Assembly (NCBI RefSeq): GCF_000316575.1 | Contig: NC_019682.1 | Coordinates: 6,373,501-6,437,500, forward strand | Origin: Calothrix sp. PCC 7507 | Lineage (GTDB): Bacteria; Cyanobacteriota; Cyanobacteriia; Cyanobacteriales; Nostocaceae | Reading direction: 5' to 3' | DNA: 64,000 nucleotides | Part shown: positions 18,160-27,053 of the stretch, piece after piece | How the letters are laid out: the number at the start of each line of letters is the position of its first letter | How positions within the stretch are numbered: position 1 is the stretch's first letter | The notes under the pieces: model-generated | What the model saw: the letters and a program-made list of their open reading frames with translations, nothing else | What the model was told of the DNA's origin: nothing | Databases searched by the model: none | Position numbers and translations under genes: made by a program

Positions 18160-19896
18160 ATGTCTGTCGCTACTTTAACTCCGTCACGTTCGAGAGATGT
18201 GCAAGTTGCCGAGATTGGCAAAGATACTTTAATTTTGCGATCGCGTACTTGGGAAAGATTAAAATTTGAGGTTGAATACTCACGTCAACGAGGAACTACG
18301 GCGAATTCTTATCTCATCCAAGCTGATAAAAAAGCCTTAATTGATCCCCCTGGTGAATCCTTTACAGAAATTTATCTCCAGCAACTAGCACAACATATAG
18401 ATTTCACCACCCTAGATTACATCATTCTTGGTCATGTCAATCCCAACCGCAGAGCCACCTTAAAAGCACTACTTTCTCTCGCCCCGCAAGTGACGCTGAT
18501 TTGTTCTCGCCCTGCTGCTAATGCGCTGAAAACTACCTTTCCAGAATGGGAATCACGCATTCAAGTTGTGCGCTCAGAGGATAATCTAGATTTAGGACAA
18601 GGACATAATCTATCATTTATGACAGTCCCGACTCCCAGGTGGGCGGATGGACTTTGCACTTACGACTCCGTCACCAAAGTTCTTTACACAGACAAATTTT
18701 TTGGCGCTCATATTTGCGAAGATATCTTGTTTGATGAAGACTGGAAAGAGCTAGATGCAGAACGTCGTTACTATTTTGAATGTCTCCATGCACCCCAAGC
18801 CAAACAAGTCGCAGTAGCCTTAGATAAATTTTCGGTTTTCGGAGCTAAATGTTATGCTCCTGCTCATGGCCCGGTTGTCCGTTATAGCTTGAGTCGCTTT
18901 ACCTATGATTACCGTCAATGGTGTCAAGGGCAAAAATCTCAAGAGTTGACTGTAGCGTTACTTTATGCATCTGCCTATGGTAATACAGCGATTGTAGCTG
19001 ATGCGATCGCCCAAGGCTTAATTCAAAATGGAGTTAATGTTGAGTCAGTCAACTGTGAACTAGCAGACTCAGCGGAGATTACCCAAGTTGTCGAAGCTTG
19101 CGATGGATTAATTATCGGCTCACCTACCTTAGGCGGACACGCACCCACGCAAATTCAAACCGCATTAGGAATAGTCCTCTCTACAGCCGCTAAAACTAAG
19201 TTAGCTGGGGTATTTGGTTCCTATGGTTGGAGTGGTGAAGCAATTGATTTATTAGAAAGCAAACTCAAAGATGCTAATTATCGTTTAGGGTTTGAAACGA
19301 TTCGAGTGCGTTTTAGTCCCACTCCCGAAATTTTACAGCAGTGTCAACTCTCTGGTGCTACCTTTGCCCAAAACTTGAAAAAAAATAAGAAACTGCGTAC
19401 TCCTCGTCAGATTGTCACAGAAACTCATGTAGATCGCACTGCACAAGCTGTAGGGCGGATCATTGGTTCTTTGTGTGTTGTCACAACTCGTGATGGCGAA
19501 ACCCATAAAGGATTCCTGACTTCTTGGATATCTCAAGCAACTTTCAACCCACCAGGAATCATGATTGCGATCGCTCAAGAGCAAAACGCAGATTTATTAC
19601 ATCATCCCGGCGATCAGTTTGTGCTAAATATCCTGAAAGAGGGAAGAAATGTCCGTCGTTATTTTTCTCGCTATAGCACTTTAGGAAATAATTCCTTTGC
19701 CAATCTTGCCACACAAACGGCTGTTAATGGTTGTCTGATTTTAACTGAGGCATTAGCTTATTTAGTATGTACAGTCAGAAATCAAATCCAATGTGGTGAT
19801 AGATGGTTGATTTATGCAGAAATCGAGCAAGGAGAAGTATTAGAAAATGAAGGGCTAACTGCCATTGAACACCGTAAATCTGGTAGCGATTTTTAA
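18160..19896 (+). CDS. flv2: diflavin flavoprotein Flv2 (non-canonical diiron site)
   Basis: 578 residues from MSVATLTPSRSRDVQ; the frame is open from 17998 but overlaps the previous gene, and AGAGG lies just before 18160. Domains match Flv4 (lactamase-like, flavodoxin-like, flavin reductase). The iron-ligand motif is replaced: GHVNPNRRA stands where Flv4 has HTEPDHS, as is known for the Flv1/Flv2 class. This partner is thought to work only as a heterodimer. The flavodoxin region is clear (ALLYASAYGNTAIVADAIAQ) and the reductase domain starts near residue 430 (AVGRIIGSLCVVTTRDGE). Confidence 0.9.
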   Translation: MSVATLTPSRSRDVQVAEIGKDTLILRSRTWERLKFEVEYSRQRGTTANSYLIQADKKALIDPPGESFTEIYLQQLAQHIDFTTLDYIILGHVNPNRRATLKALLSLAPQVTLICSRPAANALKTTFPEWESRIQVVRSEDNLDLGQGHNLSFMTVPTPRWADGLCTYDSVTKVLYTDKFFGAHICEDILFDEDWKELDAERRYYFECLHAPQAKQVAVALDKFSVFGAKCYAPAHGPVVRYSLSRFTYDYRQWCQGQKSQELTVALLYASAYGNTAIVADAIAQGLIQNGVNVESVNCELADSAEITQVVEACDGLIIGSPTLGGHAPTQIQTALGIVLSTAAKTKLAGVFGSYGWSGEAIDLLESKLKDANYRLGFETIRVRFSPTPEILQQCQLSGATFAQNLKKNKKLRTPRQIVTETHVDRTAQAVGRIIGSLCVVTTRDGETHKGFLTSWISQATFNPPGIMIAIAQEQNADLLHHPGDQFVLNILKEGRNVRRYFSRYSTLGNNSFANLATQTAVNGCLILTEALAYLVCTVRNQIQCGDRWLIYAEIEQGEVLENEGLTAIEHRKSGSDF

Positions 19897-19936
19897 CAGT
19901 TACCAGGTATAAAAAAATGCGGCAAATAGACCATAT

Positions 19937-19964
19937 GTAGAGACACGATTAATCGCGTCTCTAC
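19937..19964. terminator. GTAGAGACG hairpin downstream of flv2
   Basis: GTAGAGACACGATT and AATCGCGTCTCTAC pair into a near-perfect stem 40 bases after the flv2 stop. The same motif family occurs at 46362-46390. It is a dispersed repeat that may act as a bidirectional terminator. Confidence 0.55.
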
Positions 19965-19984
19965 CCAAAAATGTGTTGCAATCA

Positions 19985-20350
19985 TTAATTGATTTGTTGT
20001 CCATTCTCTGAGTCGATAGTGTATTCTATAACCCAAACCTGAATCTTTTCTCCACCTTTGTTTTTGGACTTACGGTCTGGAGCAATCCACGACAGATATG
20101 AGCCATCTTCTAAAACTCTTTCTCCTGGAAATTTAACATTCTTCGGAACTCTTCCAAGATATTGGCATCCACGATTTTGAGTAGCATGAACCATCCGATA
20201 AGAATGTAACCCTCTGTCCCACATTAGGAGCATCCCTTGACCACAGTTTCGTAGTAGTTTTAAAGCTCGCACTCTCTCACCGATACGATAGGGACACATT
20301 AAGGCATCAACAATCAGGGGTGGTAAAGAGCAGCGCAAGGGCGAGAAGGG
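19985..20350 (-). pseudogene. fragment of an IS4-type transposase
   Basis: About 120 codons resembling the middle of an IS4-like DDE transposase (VDALMCPYRIGERVRALKLL, then GMLLMWDRGLHSYRMV with the DRG motif, then LGRVPKNVKF). Both ends of the transposase are missing. The fragment is fused in frame to the broken prolyl oligopeptidase at about 20350, so the pair reads as one open frame beginning GTG at 20680, which is unlikely to be a real protein. Confidence 0.8.
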
Positions 20351-21071
20351 CGTTGCGATCGCATGAAAATAAACGGCATGGTTTTCTACGTTTCCCTGGG
20401 ATGCTGCGCCCTGCTTAGGTTCAGGGAAACGGGCGTAGAAAAAGCCAGACCCATCCTTAGCCCACGCGATGGTGGTGAACCTCGCCCATTTGACCTCATC
20501 GCCCAGCACCTTGCCCGTGTTGACATCCAGCACCCGAATGGTGCGCCAGTCCGTGCCGCCATCCTGCACCGCATAGGCTAGACGCTTGCCGTCGTTAGAA
20601 ACCGACCATTCAGCCAGCGCGATCGCCCCGTCCTTTGCCCAACTGTTGGGATCGATCAGCACGCGCCCTGCGCCATCCACGCTGTCGCGGACATAGAGAA
20701 CCCTCTGGTTCTGAACGCCGGAGTTGCGGAAGTAGAAATATCGTCCGCCCTTTTAGACCGGAATGGTGAACCGCTCATAGTTGTACAACTGTTTCAGCCG
20801 AGCCTTGAAGATATCTCGAGGCAGGGTATCAAGATAAGCATTGGTGACTTTATTCTGCGATTCGATCCAAGCAGCAACGTCCTTATCGCTGCAAACATCG
20901 TTTTCCAGCCAGCGATAGGGGTCGGCGATCGTCTCCCCGAACTGCTCCTCGACGACATCGCCTTGTTTGGTTTGAGGATAAGTAATCATAGGTGTCTCCG
21001 TTATTGACTGTGAGCAGGCGGAAGCGGAATAGGTGGTAAAAAGCAGCACGAGAGCGCGAGGGGCGGCGCAT
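20351..21071 (-). pseudogene. prolyl oligopeptidase (S9A) remnant, copy 1
   Basis: Start ATG at 21071 (signal-peptide region, frameshifted relative to copy 2 at 27452), then the S9A N-terminus (YPQTKQGDVVEEQFGETIAD, PYRWLEND), then an in-frame TAA at about 20753-20755, where relatives continue KGGRYFYFRNSG, then LKW-like FSEPKQG propeller sequence (GFFYARFPEPKQG) up to the IS4 fragment. The whole catalytic hydrolase domain is gone. An intact homologue would be a periplasmic lipoprotein of around 700 residues. Shift, stop and truncation together make this a dead gene. Confidence 0.85.
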
Positions 21072-21117
21072 CGGTATTTTGTTAATCATTTTTGCTGTTC
21101 TCCAGTTTTATCAACAC

Positions 21118-21288
21118 AGAATTCAGGAGTCAGGAGCCAGAAAACAGACATGAATTTTGTGCGACTGGCGGATGAATCAAGGGGTTTAAGACCCCCACTA
21201 AATCGAAGATTTAGTGGTCTTCAATCAGTGGGGGATTCAGACCCGCCACTGATTGATTCTGACTCCTGAATTCTGACTTCTGAATTCT
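21118..21288. repeat. MITE-like element with GAATTCAGGAGTCAG ends
   Basis: The left end AGAATTCAGGAGTCAGGAG and right end GACTCCTGAATTCTGAC are inverted repeats. Inside are two hairpins: CACTAAATC-GAA-GATTTAGTG and AATCAGTGG...CCACTGATT. It lies between the oligopeptidase remnant and the ABC ATPase and has no coding content. Confidence 0.6.
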
Positions 21289-21350
21289 TCTTCAACTGCG
21301 CTTTTAGTTTTTTCTCCAAAGTAGACTTGGACTTCTTTAAGCTTTTATAA

Positions 21351-22031
21351 TTATTTCTCCTGCTCAATAATTACCCCATCCACCATCTGAATTATCCGCT
21401 TTGTTCTAGCGGCAACATTGGCATCATGGGTAACGATCGCGATCGTCGTACCTTGTTGATTTAACTCAGTCAGCAGATTCATAATCTCCTCGGAAGTTTT
21501 GGTATCTAGTGCGCCAGTCGGTTCATCGGCGAGGACTAAGGCGGGGTGATTCACTAAAGCACGGGCGATGGCGACGCGCTGTTGTTGTCCACCAGAAAGT
21601 TGATTGGGACGGTTCTGGATGCGATCGCTTAAACCAACTTGGATTAATGCTTCTGTCGCCTGTTCGACCCGTTGCGACTTATCAACATCGGCATAAATCA
21701 TCGGTAGCATCACATTCGCCAAAGATGTGAGCTTTGGCAAGAGGTTGAACTGTTGAAATACAAACCCAATATATTGATTGCGAATATCTGCAAGTTCATC
21801 ATCATCAAGCGTAGTCAGATTTTGACCTGCTAAAAAATACTGTCCACTGCTAGGTCGATCGAGACAACCGATAATATTCATTAGGGTCGATTTGCCCGAA
21901 CCTGAAGCTCCCATAATTGCGACATATTCGCCCTCCTCGATCGACAAATTCACGCGCTTGAGGACTGGGACTTCGATCGTGTCCAAGTGATAGGTTTTAG
22001 TAATATCTTCGAGAGAAATCATACTTGCCAT
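21351..22031 (-). CDS. ABC exporter ATPase, MacB/LolD type
   Basis: About 226 residues from MASMISLEDITKTYHL; this ATG lies two bases after the TGA of the permease gene, so translation is likely coupled (an in-frame TTG at 22037 overlaps that stop). Walker A is GASGSGKST, signature LSGGQQQRV, Walker B LVLADEPTGALD, and the H-switch VTHD. The FNLLPKL and TGALD motifs are typical of the LolD/MacB ATPase group. With the permease and adaptor genes it makes a three-gene tripartite exporter. Confidence 0.92.
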   Translation of the reverse strand: MASMISLEDITKTYHLDTIEVPVLKRVNLSIEEGEYVAIMGASGSGKSTLMNIIGCLDRPSSGQYFLAGQNLTTLDDDELADIRNQYIGFVFQQFNLLPKLTSLANVMLPMIYADVDKSQRVEQATEALIQVGLSDRIQNRPNQLSGGQQQRVAIARALVNHPALVLADEPTGALDTKTSEEIMNLLTELNQQGTTIAIVTHDANVAARTKRIIQMVDGVIIEQEK

Positions 22032-22033
22032 AA

Positions 22034-23386
22034 TCAATCCCCACGTAGTGCCAAGATCGGGTCTAGTTTTGCCGCATTACGAGCAGGAATACCGCCCGCT
22101 AGTACCCCAACAATCAGTGAAAGGACAAAACCCACCGCCACTGACAATAGCGACACCACAAAGGGAAATTTGAAGATCGTAGCGGTAGCGAAAGCGAGGG
22201 CTACACCCAACCCAATCCCGATCGCACCGCCAATACTCGAAATGACGATCGATTCCATCAAAAATTGATTCAGAATTGCGCCGCTAGTTGCACCGACGGC
22301 TTTTCGTAGCCCGATTTCCCGCGTCCGTTCCATCACGGACACCAACATGATATTGGCAATCCCAATCCCACCAACTACTAGCGAAATTCCCGCGATCGCA
22401 CCAACCATCAGCGTCAGCGACCCCATAATACTCGTGAAAGTTTTAATCAGATCCACTTCATTGGTGACAGTAAAATCATCTTCTTTAGGTAGGCGAATAT
22501 CATGGCGCAGCCGCAGCACATTTGCCACCTGAAATTCTGCTGCTTCAAGTTGGTCGGGATTACTCGCTTTTACCCAAAAGCCGTTAATTGCCACACCTGT
22601 GAGCGCATTGTTACCAACAATCTCAGCGGACATATTAGTTAGGGGCAGATACACCATATTATTTGTATCTTGCAGCCCGACAGCCCCTTTCCGCTCCATC
22701 ACCCCCACTACGCGATAACGTTTACCCTGAATCCGAATATCGCTACCGATCGCCGTTTCTGACGCAGCGAACAGATCGTCTCGAACTTTGGCACCAATTA
22801 CCACCACTGCTTTGGCTGTATCTAAATCCTGCTGCTGAAAAAATATCCCTAATTCTGGTCGGACATTTCTCACGTCTGGAAAGTTTAAATCCGTGCCGAT
22901 GGCAGTGATTGAAATGTTGACGTTACCCCGCACCACCTGAACACTTGGGCGGTATAAGAACGCTGACACTGCTGTAGCAGCGGGGACTTGTTTGGCGATC
23001 GCTTGGGCATCTTCCCAAGTAAGCGTACTAGCAGAACCAGCCCCCTGACTGATGCCGCCCGTTCTCGCTGCTGCTGCGGAGACTTGGAGGATATTGGTAC
23101 CCAATGCTGCAATGCTCGACTCGGTGGATTTTTGAACTCCCTGACCGATCGAAGTAATCGCAATGACAGAGGATATCCCAATAATTACACCCAGCATCGT
23201 CAATCCGCTACGGATTCTATTACTCCACAAGGTTTCTACTGCCATCAAAAATATTTCCAGCAGCGAGATTTTGCGCTTACTACGGCGAGATGAACGTAGA
23301 AAGGATTTGTTCGGCAAATCCCCTCTTCGGAGGGGTGCCCGCAGGGCGGGGTGGGTAGATCTACGCATAAATTTAAGTATCCACAA
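22034..23386 (-). CDS. MacB-type ABC exporter permease (FtsX family)
   Basis: Four helices: one near the N-terminus (LWSNRIRSGLTMLGVIIGIS), a large periplasmic domain (about residues 85-320), then three C-terminal helices (MVGAIAGISLVVGGIGIANIML...). The signature ERTREIGLRKAVGAT follows the second helix. Here the ATPase is a separate gene, unlike E. coli MacB. The start is uncertain: the first 30 codons from 23386 are a dispersed repeat (23314-23358), and family similarity begins near MAVETLWSNRIRSG (ATG at 23245) or a few codons earlier. Substrates in the family include macrolides, lipoproteins and peptides. Confidence 0.88.
   Translation of the reverse strand: MWILKFMRRSTHPALRAPLRRGDLPNKSFLRSSRRSKRKISLLEIFLMAVETLWSNRIRSGLTMLGVIIGISSVIAITSIGQGVQKSTESSIAALGTNILQVSAAAARTGGISQGAGSASTLTWEDAQAIAKQVPAATAVSAFLYRPSVQVVRGNVNISITAIGTDLNFPDVRNVRPELGIFFQQQDLDTAKAVVVIGAKVRDDLFAASETAIGSDIRIQGKRYRVVGVMERKGAVGLQDTNNMVYLPLTNMSAEIVGNNALTGVAINGFWVKASNPDQLEAAEFQVANVLRLRHDIRLPKEDDFTVTNEVDLIKTFTSIMGSLTLMVGAIAGISLVVGGIGIANIMLVSVMERTREIGLRKAVGATSGAILNQFLMESIVISSIGGAIGIGLGVALAFATATIFKFPFVVSLLSVAVGFVLSLIVGVLAGGIPARNAAKLDPILALRGD
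23314..23358. repeat. dispersed repeat under the apparent MacB start
   Basis: GGCAAATCCCCTCTTCGGAG, GGGTGCCCGCAGGGCGGGG and GTGGGT match a GC-rich repeat type common in Nostoc intergenic regions. It translates to RSTHPALRAPLRRGDLPNK in the permease frame, which argues against using the earliest ATG. Confidence 0.55.
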
Positions 23387-23424
23387 ATGGTGATTTCGGA
23401 GATTGTAATTTCTGACTATCTACG

Positions 23425-24768
23425 TCAACCCCCACCTGTAATCGGAGTAACCTTACGGGTTCCGGGTGGAAAACTGAGTAAAACCCGTTCGTTCCCAGTT
23501 AAACCAGACTTAACTTCAGTCTTATCGTTAACAGTCGTCCCCACCCCGATCGGCATAAATACCGGATCGCCGCCTGTTTTCGCTACATATACACCCTGAG
23601 ATGCTTTCTGCTGAACGATCGCCGCCGTCGGCACAACTAGCACCTGGTTCAGTTCTCCGGCTTTGAAATCGATCGTCACATTCATCCCTTGACTGAGCAG
23701 TTTTTGGGAGTCGGCAACCGCCACTTTTACCTCAAAACTGGTCACATTTTGTTGTACCAATGACTGGGTAGCAACTTGTGTCACTTTGCCCTCAAAGGTT
23801 TTGCCAGAGTAAGCATCCACTTTAATTACCGCTATCTGCCCGACACGGATTTGGGCAATACTGGCTTCGGCTACCTGCGCCACGATTTCATTGGTAGATG
23901 CTAGAGCCAGAATTGAAGATGATGTTGCCGAAGTTACCGCACTACCCGCCGTTGTGGGGGTCACAAACGCCCCTGGATCGGCATATTTACGAGCAATAAT
24001 CCCCGCAAAGGGGGCGCGAATCACGGTATCGTCGATATTCCGTTGAGCGATCGTGACTGCCCCTTGGGCTGCCATAACTTGAGCGCGGGCTTGAGCGATG
24101 TCTTCAGGGCGCGATCCTGCTTTGAGTAGATTTAATGCTTGCTGGCTCTGCTCTACTTGCGCTTGGGCACTATCACTAGTCGATCGAGCAAGACTCAATG
24201 CTTGTTGAGAGATGGCTCCCTGTGCTTGTAATTTTTGGTTACGGCGCAGGTCTTCAGCCGCTTGCCTGTAGGTAGCCTGAACTTTATTTAGGTTGGCTGT
24301 AGATCCAGCGATATCTTGCGATCGATTCCCCGCGATGACCTTATTTAAATTTGCCTGAGCAGCAGCAAGGTTTCCTCGTGCCTGGAGCAATTGCCCTTGG
24401 ATGTTTGAATTGTCCATATAGGCGAGAATCTGACCTGGTTTGACAAAATCGCCTTCTTTGACCAGCAACTGCTTCAAAACACCAGAGGTTTTGGGACTGA
24501 CATTGACCGAACTTTCGGGTTGCACGGTACCATTGGCGGATACCAAAATTGTTAGATTGCCCCGTGTGACTGCTGCTGTCTGAATCTTGCTTTGTGCCTG
24601 CTGTTTAGCGACTGTCACTAATTGGTTATAAACAAGATAACTCAGACCACCAGCGAGCGGGATTGCCACTAGCAATCCCATCAACCACTTGTTAGTTTTG
24701 AATCGATTGTGTAGCTTCTGCTTGGCAGAATCAACGCCTTTCTTGAAATTCAAGCTAATACTCGACAT
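23425..24768 (-). CDS. MacA-like periplasmic adaptor of the ABC exporter
   Basis: 447 residues. One N-terminal membrane helix (about 29-49, LMGLLVAIPLAGGLSYLVYN), split lipoyl domain (GVLKQLLVKEGDFVKPGQIL and IRAPFAGIIARKYADPGAFV), an Ala/Gln-rich coiled-coil hairpin (about 120-235), then beta-barrel and membrane-proximal domains. The gene precedes the permease by 38 bp on the same strand, giving the order adaptor-permease-ATPase. Codons in this block carry many GATCG sites, as in the neighbours. No outer-membrane factor gene is nearby. Confidence 0.92.
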   Translation of the reverse strand: MSSISLNFKKGVDSAKQKLHNRFKTNKWLMGLLVAIPLAGGLSYLVYNQLVTVAKQQAQSKIQTAAVTRGNLTILVSANGTVQPESSVNVSPKTSGVLKQLLVKEGDFVKPGQILAYMDNSNIQGQLLQARGNLAAAQANLNKVIAGNRSQDIAGSTANLNKVQATYRQAAEDLRRNQKLQAQGAISQQALSLARSTSDSAQAQVEQSQQALNLLKAGSRPEDIAQARAQVMAAQGAVTIAQRNIDDTVIRAPFAGIIARKYADPGAFVTPTTAGSAVTSATSSSILALASTNEIVAQVAEASIAQIRVGQIAVIKVDAYSGKTFEGKVTQVATQSLVQQNVTSFEVKVAVADSQKLLSQGMNVTIDFKAGELNQVLVVPTAAIVQQKASQGVYVAKTGGDPVFMPIGVGTTVNDKTEVKSGLTGNERVLLSFPPGTRKVTPITGGG

Positions 24769-24831
24769 TGTTACCTCAAATTTTGGTGTCAGGCATTAGT
24801 GCAGCCGAGCCAACGCCTTCAATTGCAGATA

Positions 24832-25014
24832 TTAGCCTCGATTCATACCACGATTGACTTCTCGACTGACTTGAACGTAGGTTCGATAACCATGCCGCTC
24901 CAGCCGGTTGGCAGCCCGCAAGCAGGATTTAGGTGTTGGCAACTCATAGTTTGAAACGGCTCTGTCATAAAATTTGGATTCGATACCCACGCCGCTCCAG
25001 TCGGTTGGCAGCAC
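24832..25014 (-). pseudogene. duplicated, frame-shifted tail of the small secreted protein gene
   Basis: The open frame encodes CLRAANRLERHGYRTYVQVS, nearly repeating the C-terminus of the upstream secreted protein (QRAANRLERRGYRIQIL) in another frame. The shared DNA (24882-24914 versus 24979-25011) differs at about three of 33 bases, with 97 bp between copies. This tail may be the original C-terminus, displaced by a partial duplication, and is not a convincing separate gene. Confidence 0.55.
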
Positions 25015-25315
25015 GTTGGGCAGCGCGACGATTGTAGTGCTTACTCACATAAATCCATTTGCGATCGTCATGGCTGCGGTAATAAACAATAAACAGGCGA
25101 TCGCCACTTTGGTAGCGACGACCTTCATTGTCGCGATCTTGGTTGTCACGATTTCGATTGTCACGATTTTGGTCGCGATCGTACTGGGCGAGCAACATAT
25201 TCGGCTCTCGATCGAGGTTCGGGCTAATTTTTTCTGAATCTAGTGCTTGTGCCGTAAAGGGCGTAGTTACTACGAATCCTGTACATACCAGTGCCAGCAA
25301 AATTATCTTTTTCAT
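24965..25315 (-). CDS. small secreted protein, unknown function
   Basis: 116 residues: signal peptide MKKIILLALVCTGFVVTTPF with cleavage after AQA, an Asp/Arg/Asn-rich linker (DRDQNRDNRNRDNQDRDNEG, about 47-66), then a compact C-terminal domain (GDRLFIVYYRSHDDRKWIYV followed by RRAAQRAANRLERRGYRI), reminiscent of SPOR-like repeats in its alternating strand and basic helix. The C-terminus appears altered by a partial tandem duplication (see 24832-25014). Not recognised as a named family. Confidence 0.7.
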   Translation of the reverse strand: MKKIILLALVCTGFVVTTPFTAQALDSEKISPNLDREPNMLLAQYDRDQNRDNRNRDNQDRDNEGRRYQSGDRLFIVYYRSHDDRKWIYVSKHYNRRAAQRAANRLERRGYRIQIL

Positions 25316-25736
25316 CAGATTAGTTTCAAAGTGGAAAGTTTGGGTCGATTAATTAAATTTAGAGTTTAATTAATTGACAGATACTTTAAAGTTAATCAAT
25401 AAAATAAATGAATTACTCTCTCTAGAGAAACAGATAAAAATATCATAATAAAATGAATTATTACAATGTTAATTTTTGCGTTGTTTTATATATAAATCGC
25501 ACCTAAAAATACTCTATTTTAAGATGCGTAACTAGGTTCTGACAGGCTTTGAGGCATTGATTTTATGAAATAAAATAGATTGCAAATAACTCACAATTCC
25601 CTCGCATTTATAAGGCATGGTAAACATGAGTAAATTTATGAAATAAAAAAGATATTTTAATTTCTATCTAGGAAAATTATCTAAGGCTACTCATACTAGT
25701 AAAACCACCCATCATGGAGAATGAATGGTTTGTTGA
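25316..25736. other. AT-rich gene-free region
   Basis: No coding sequence seen. A 14-base direct repeat TTTATGAAATAAAA occurs at 25562 and 25635. The 25320-25360 part probably carries the promoter of the secreted-protein gene. A weak stem (AACCACCCATCAT...AATGGTT, near 25700-25730) lies just after the SnoaL-like gene and might terminate it. Confidence 0.5.
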
Positions 25737-26084
25737 CTAGGTTTTGATGACGAAAGCCCTTAATTCGACGATTTTACCGTCGCGAAAACGCCAGATATCG
25801 CAGTACGAATAATGAGCCGCCTTCCCGTCTTCGTCCTTCATTGTGATGTCGCCGAGTGCCGTGACGAAATTACCTTCAGCGATTAAGTTAGAGACCATAA
25901 ACTTTGGCGGCTCGATGTACGTCATTGCCATATATTGGCGAACGGCTTCTTTTCCTTTAAGGGTCTTGTCGCCTACAAACATCCATTCCGTGTCGTCGGT
26001 GCAGCATGACAAGAATCCTTCATTGTTGCCTTCAGCGATCGCCGCGTTTGCTTCTTCTAAGATTGCTTTATTTTTATCTGACAT
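25737..26084 (-). CDS. SnoaL/NTF2-like protein, 115 aa
   Basis: Starts MSDKNKAILEEANAAIAEGN; the ATG at 26084 has AGAGGAG eight bases upstream, better than the in-frame ATG at 26105. The fold pattern is an N-terminal helix with WxFVGDKTLKGKEAVRQYM, then four strands ending YSYCDIWRFRDGKIVELRAF, typical of ketosteroid isomerase-like (SnoaL) proteins. It could be an isomerase, cyclase or ligand-binding protein. It is one of two such genes in this block, next to an SDR gene, which hints at small-molecule metabolism. Confidence 0.85.
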   Translation of the reverse strand: MSDKNKAILEEANAAIAEGNNEGFLSCCTDDTEWMFVGDKTLKGKEAVRQYMAMTYIEPPKFMVSNLIAEGNFVTALGDITMKDEDGKAAHYSYCDIWRFRDGKIVELRAFVIKT

Positions 26085-26251
26085 CTGAACTTCTCCTCTG
26101 TTCAAGTGGATGCTTTAATGAAGCGGTTTCTCTACCGATGTATCCTTCTCCTCAGCGACGCCGATGAACGGCTCAAATCAGCGACGGCAGAAAAACTCGA
26201 ACGCAGTACTAGAGGCGTTAGACCGTCTGCTACTCTGGACACAGCACTCCT

Positions 26252-27004
26252 TTAGATTTGTGCCACGCCACCATCGACGAATAGCTCAATGCCGTTGACA
26301 AAGCTGCTGTCATCTGAAGCGAGAAAGACAACGGCTTTGGCGATCTCGTCGGGCTTGCCGACTCGTCCCAATGGAATAGTGCTAGCTTGGCTCTCCACAA
26401 ATGCTTTCAGCTGCTCTTCACTGAGTCCCAAGAGATTGTAACCGGGAGTCGGAACGACACCAGGGCTGACCGCATTCACTCGGATCTGACGGTCTTTGAG
26501 GTCGAGTATCCAGTTGCGGGCAAATGATCGCACGGCAGCTTTGGTGGCGCTATAGACGCTGAAGGCTGGGGTGCCCTTGATGGAAGTAGTGGAGGCATTC
26601 AGGATGACGGAAGCGCCCTCTGGCATCAGCGGCAGCGCCTTCTGCACGGTGAACAGTAGACCCTTGACATTGGTGTTGAAGGTTTTGTCAAAGTGTTCTT
26701 CGGTAATTGAACCCAGTGGAGCAAATTCGCCAATGCCAGCATTCGCAAAGATCACATCCAAGTGACCTTGCTCTTGCTTGATCGTGGCGTAAAGACGATC
26801 GAGGTCTGCCAGCTTTGAGACATCGCTCTGAATGCCCATGACGTTCTTACCAATCTCGTTTACAGCAGCATCAAGTTCAGTCTGGCGACGACCCGTGATA
26901 AAAACATAGGCACCTTCAGCGACAAATCGCTTGGCAGTGGCAAGACCAATACCGCTGGTGCCGCCAGTGACAAGTGCAACTTTGTCTGAGAGTTTTTGTG
27001 ACAT
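26252..27004 (-). CDS. short-chain dehydrogenase/reductase (SDR)
   Basis: 250 residues from [20 protein letters not shown] (upstream in-frame ATG at 27076 is not favoured). The cofactor motif [11 protein letters not shown] motif (FANAGIGEF), catalytic Ser region ([11 protein letters not shown]), YSATK active-site Tyr/Lys, and the C-terminal [16 protein letters not shown] are all intact. GRR after strand 2 suggests NADP(H) preference. The closest pattern is the classical SDR oxidoreductase of glucose dehydrogenase/3-oxoacyl-ACP reductase type. Substrate unknown. The tail of a second, deleted SDR is fused to the pseudogene just upstream. Confidence 0.93.
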   Translation of the reverse strand: MSQKLSDKVALVTGGTSGIGLATAKRFVAEGAYVFITGRRQTELDAAVNEIGKNVMGIQSDVSKLADLDRLYATIKQEQGHLDVIFANAGIGEFAPLGSITEEHFDKTFNTNVKGLLFTVQKALPLMPEGASVILNASTTSIKGTPAFSVYSATKAAVRSFARNWILDLKDRQIRVNAVSPGVVPTPGYNLLGLSEEQLKAFVESQASTIPLGRVGKPDEIAKAVVFLASDDSSFVNGIELFVDGGVAQI

Positions 27005-27053
27005 AGTGTTTTCCTGGTTGGGTTTAGGGATTACAACTTTGATTACGTCTTGT

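Noticed and set aside
18160-19896. Loss of iron ligands in Flv2 as decay
   Set aside because: Non-canonical ligands are a known class feature of Flv1/Flv2 proteins; the gene is otherwise intact.
19985-20680. 231-aa open frame as a real gene
   Set aside because: It fuses an oligopeptidase piece to an IS4-type transposase piece, begins GTG inside the old gene and lacks complete domains.
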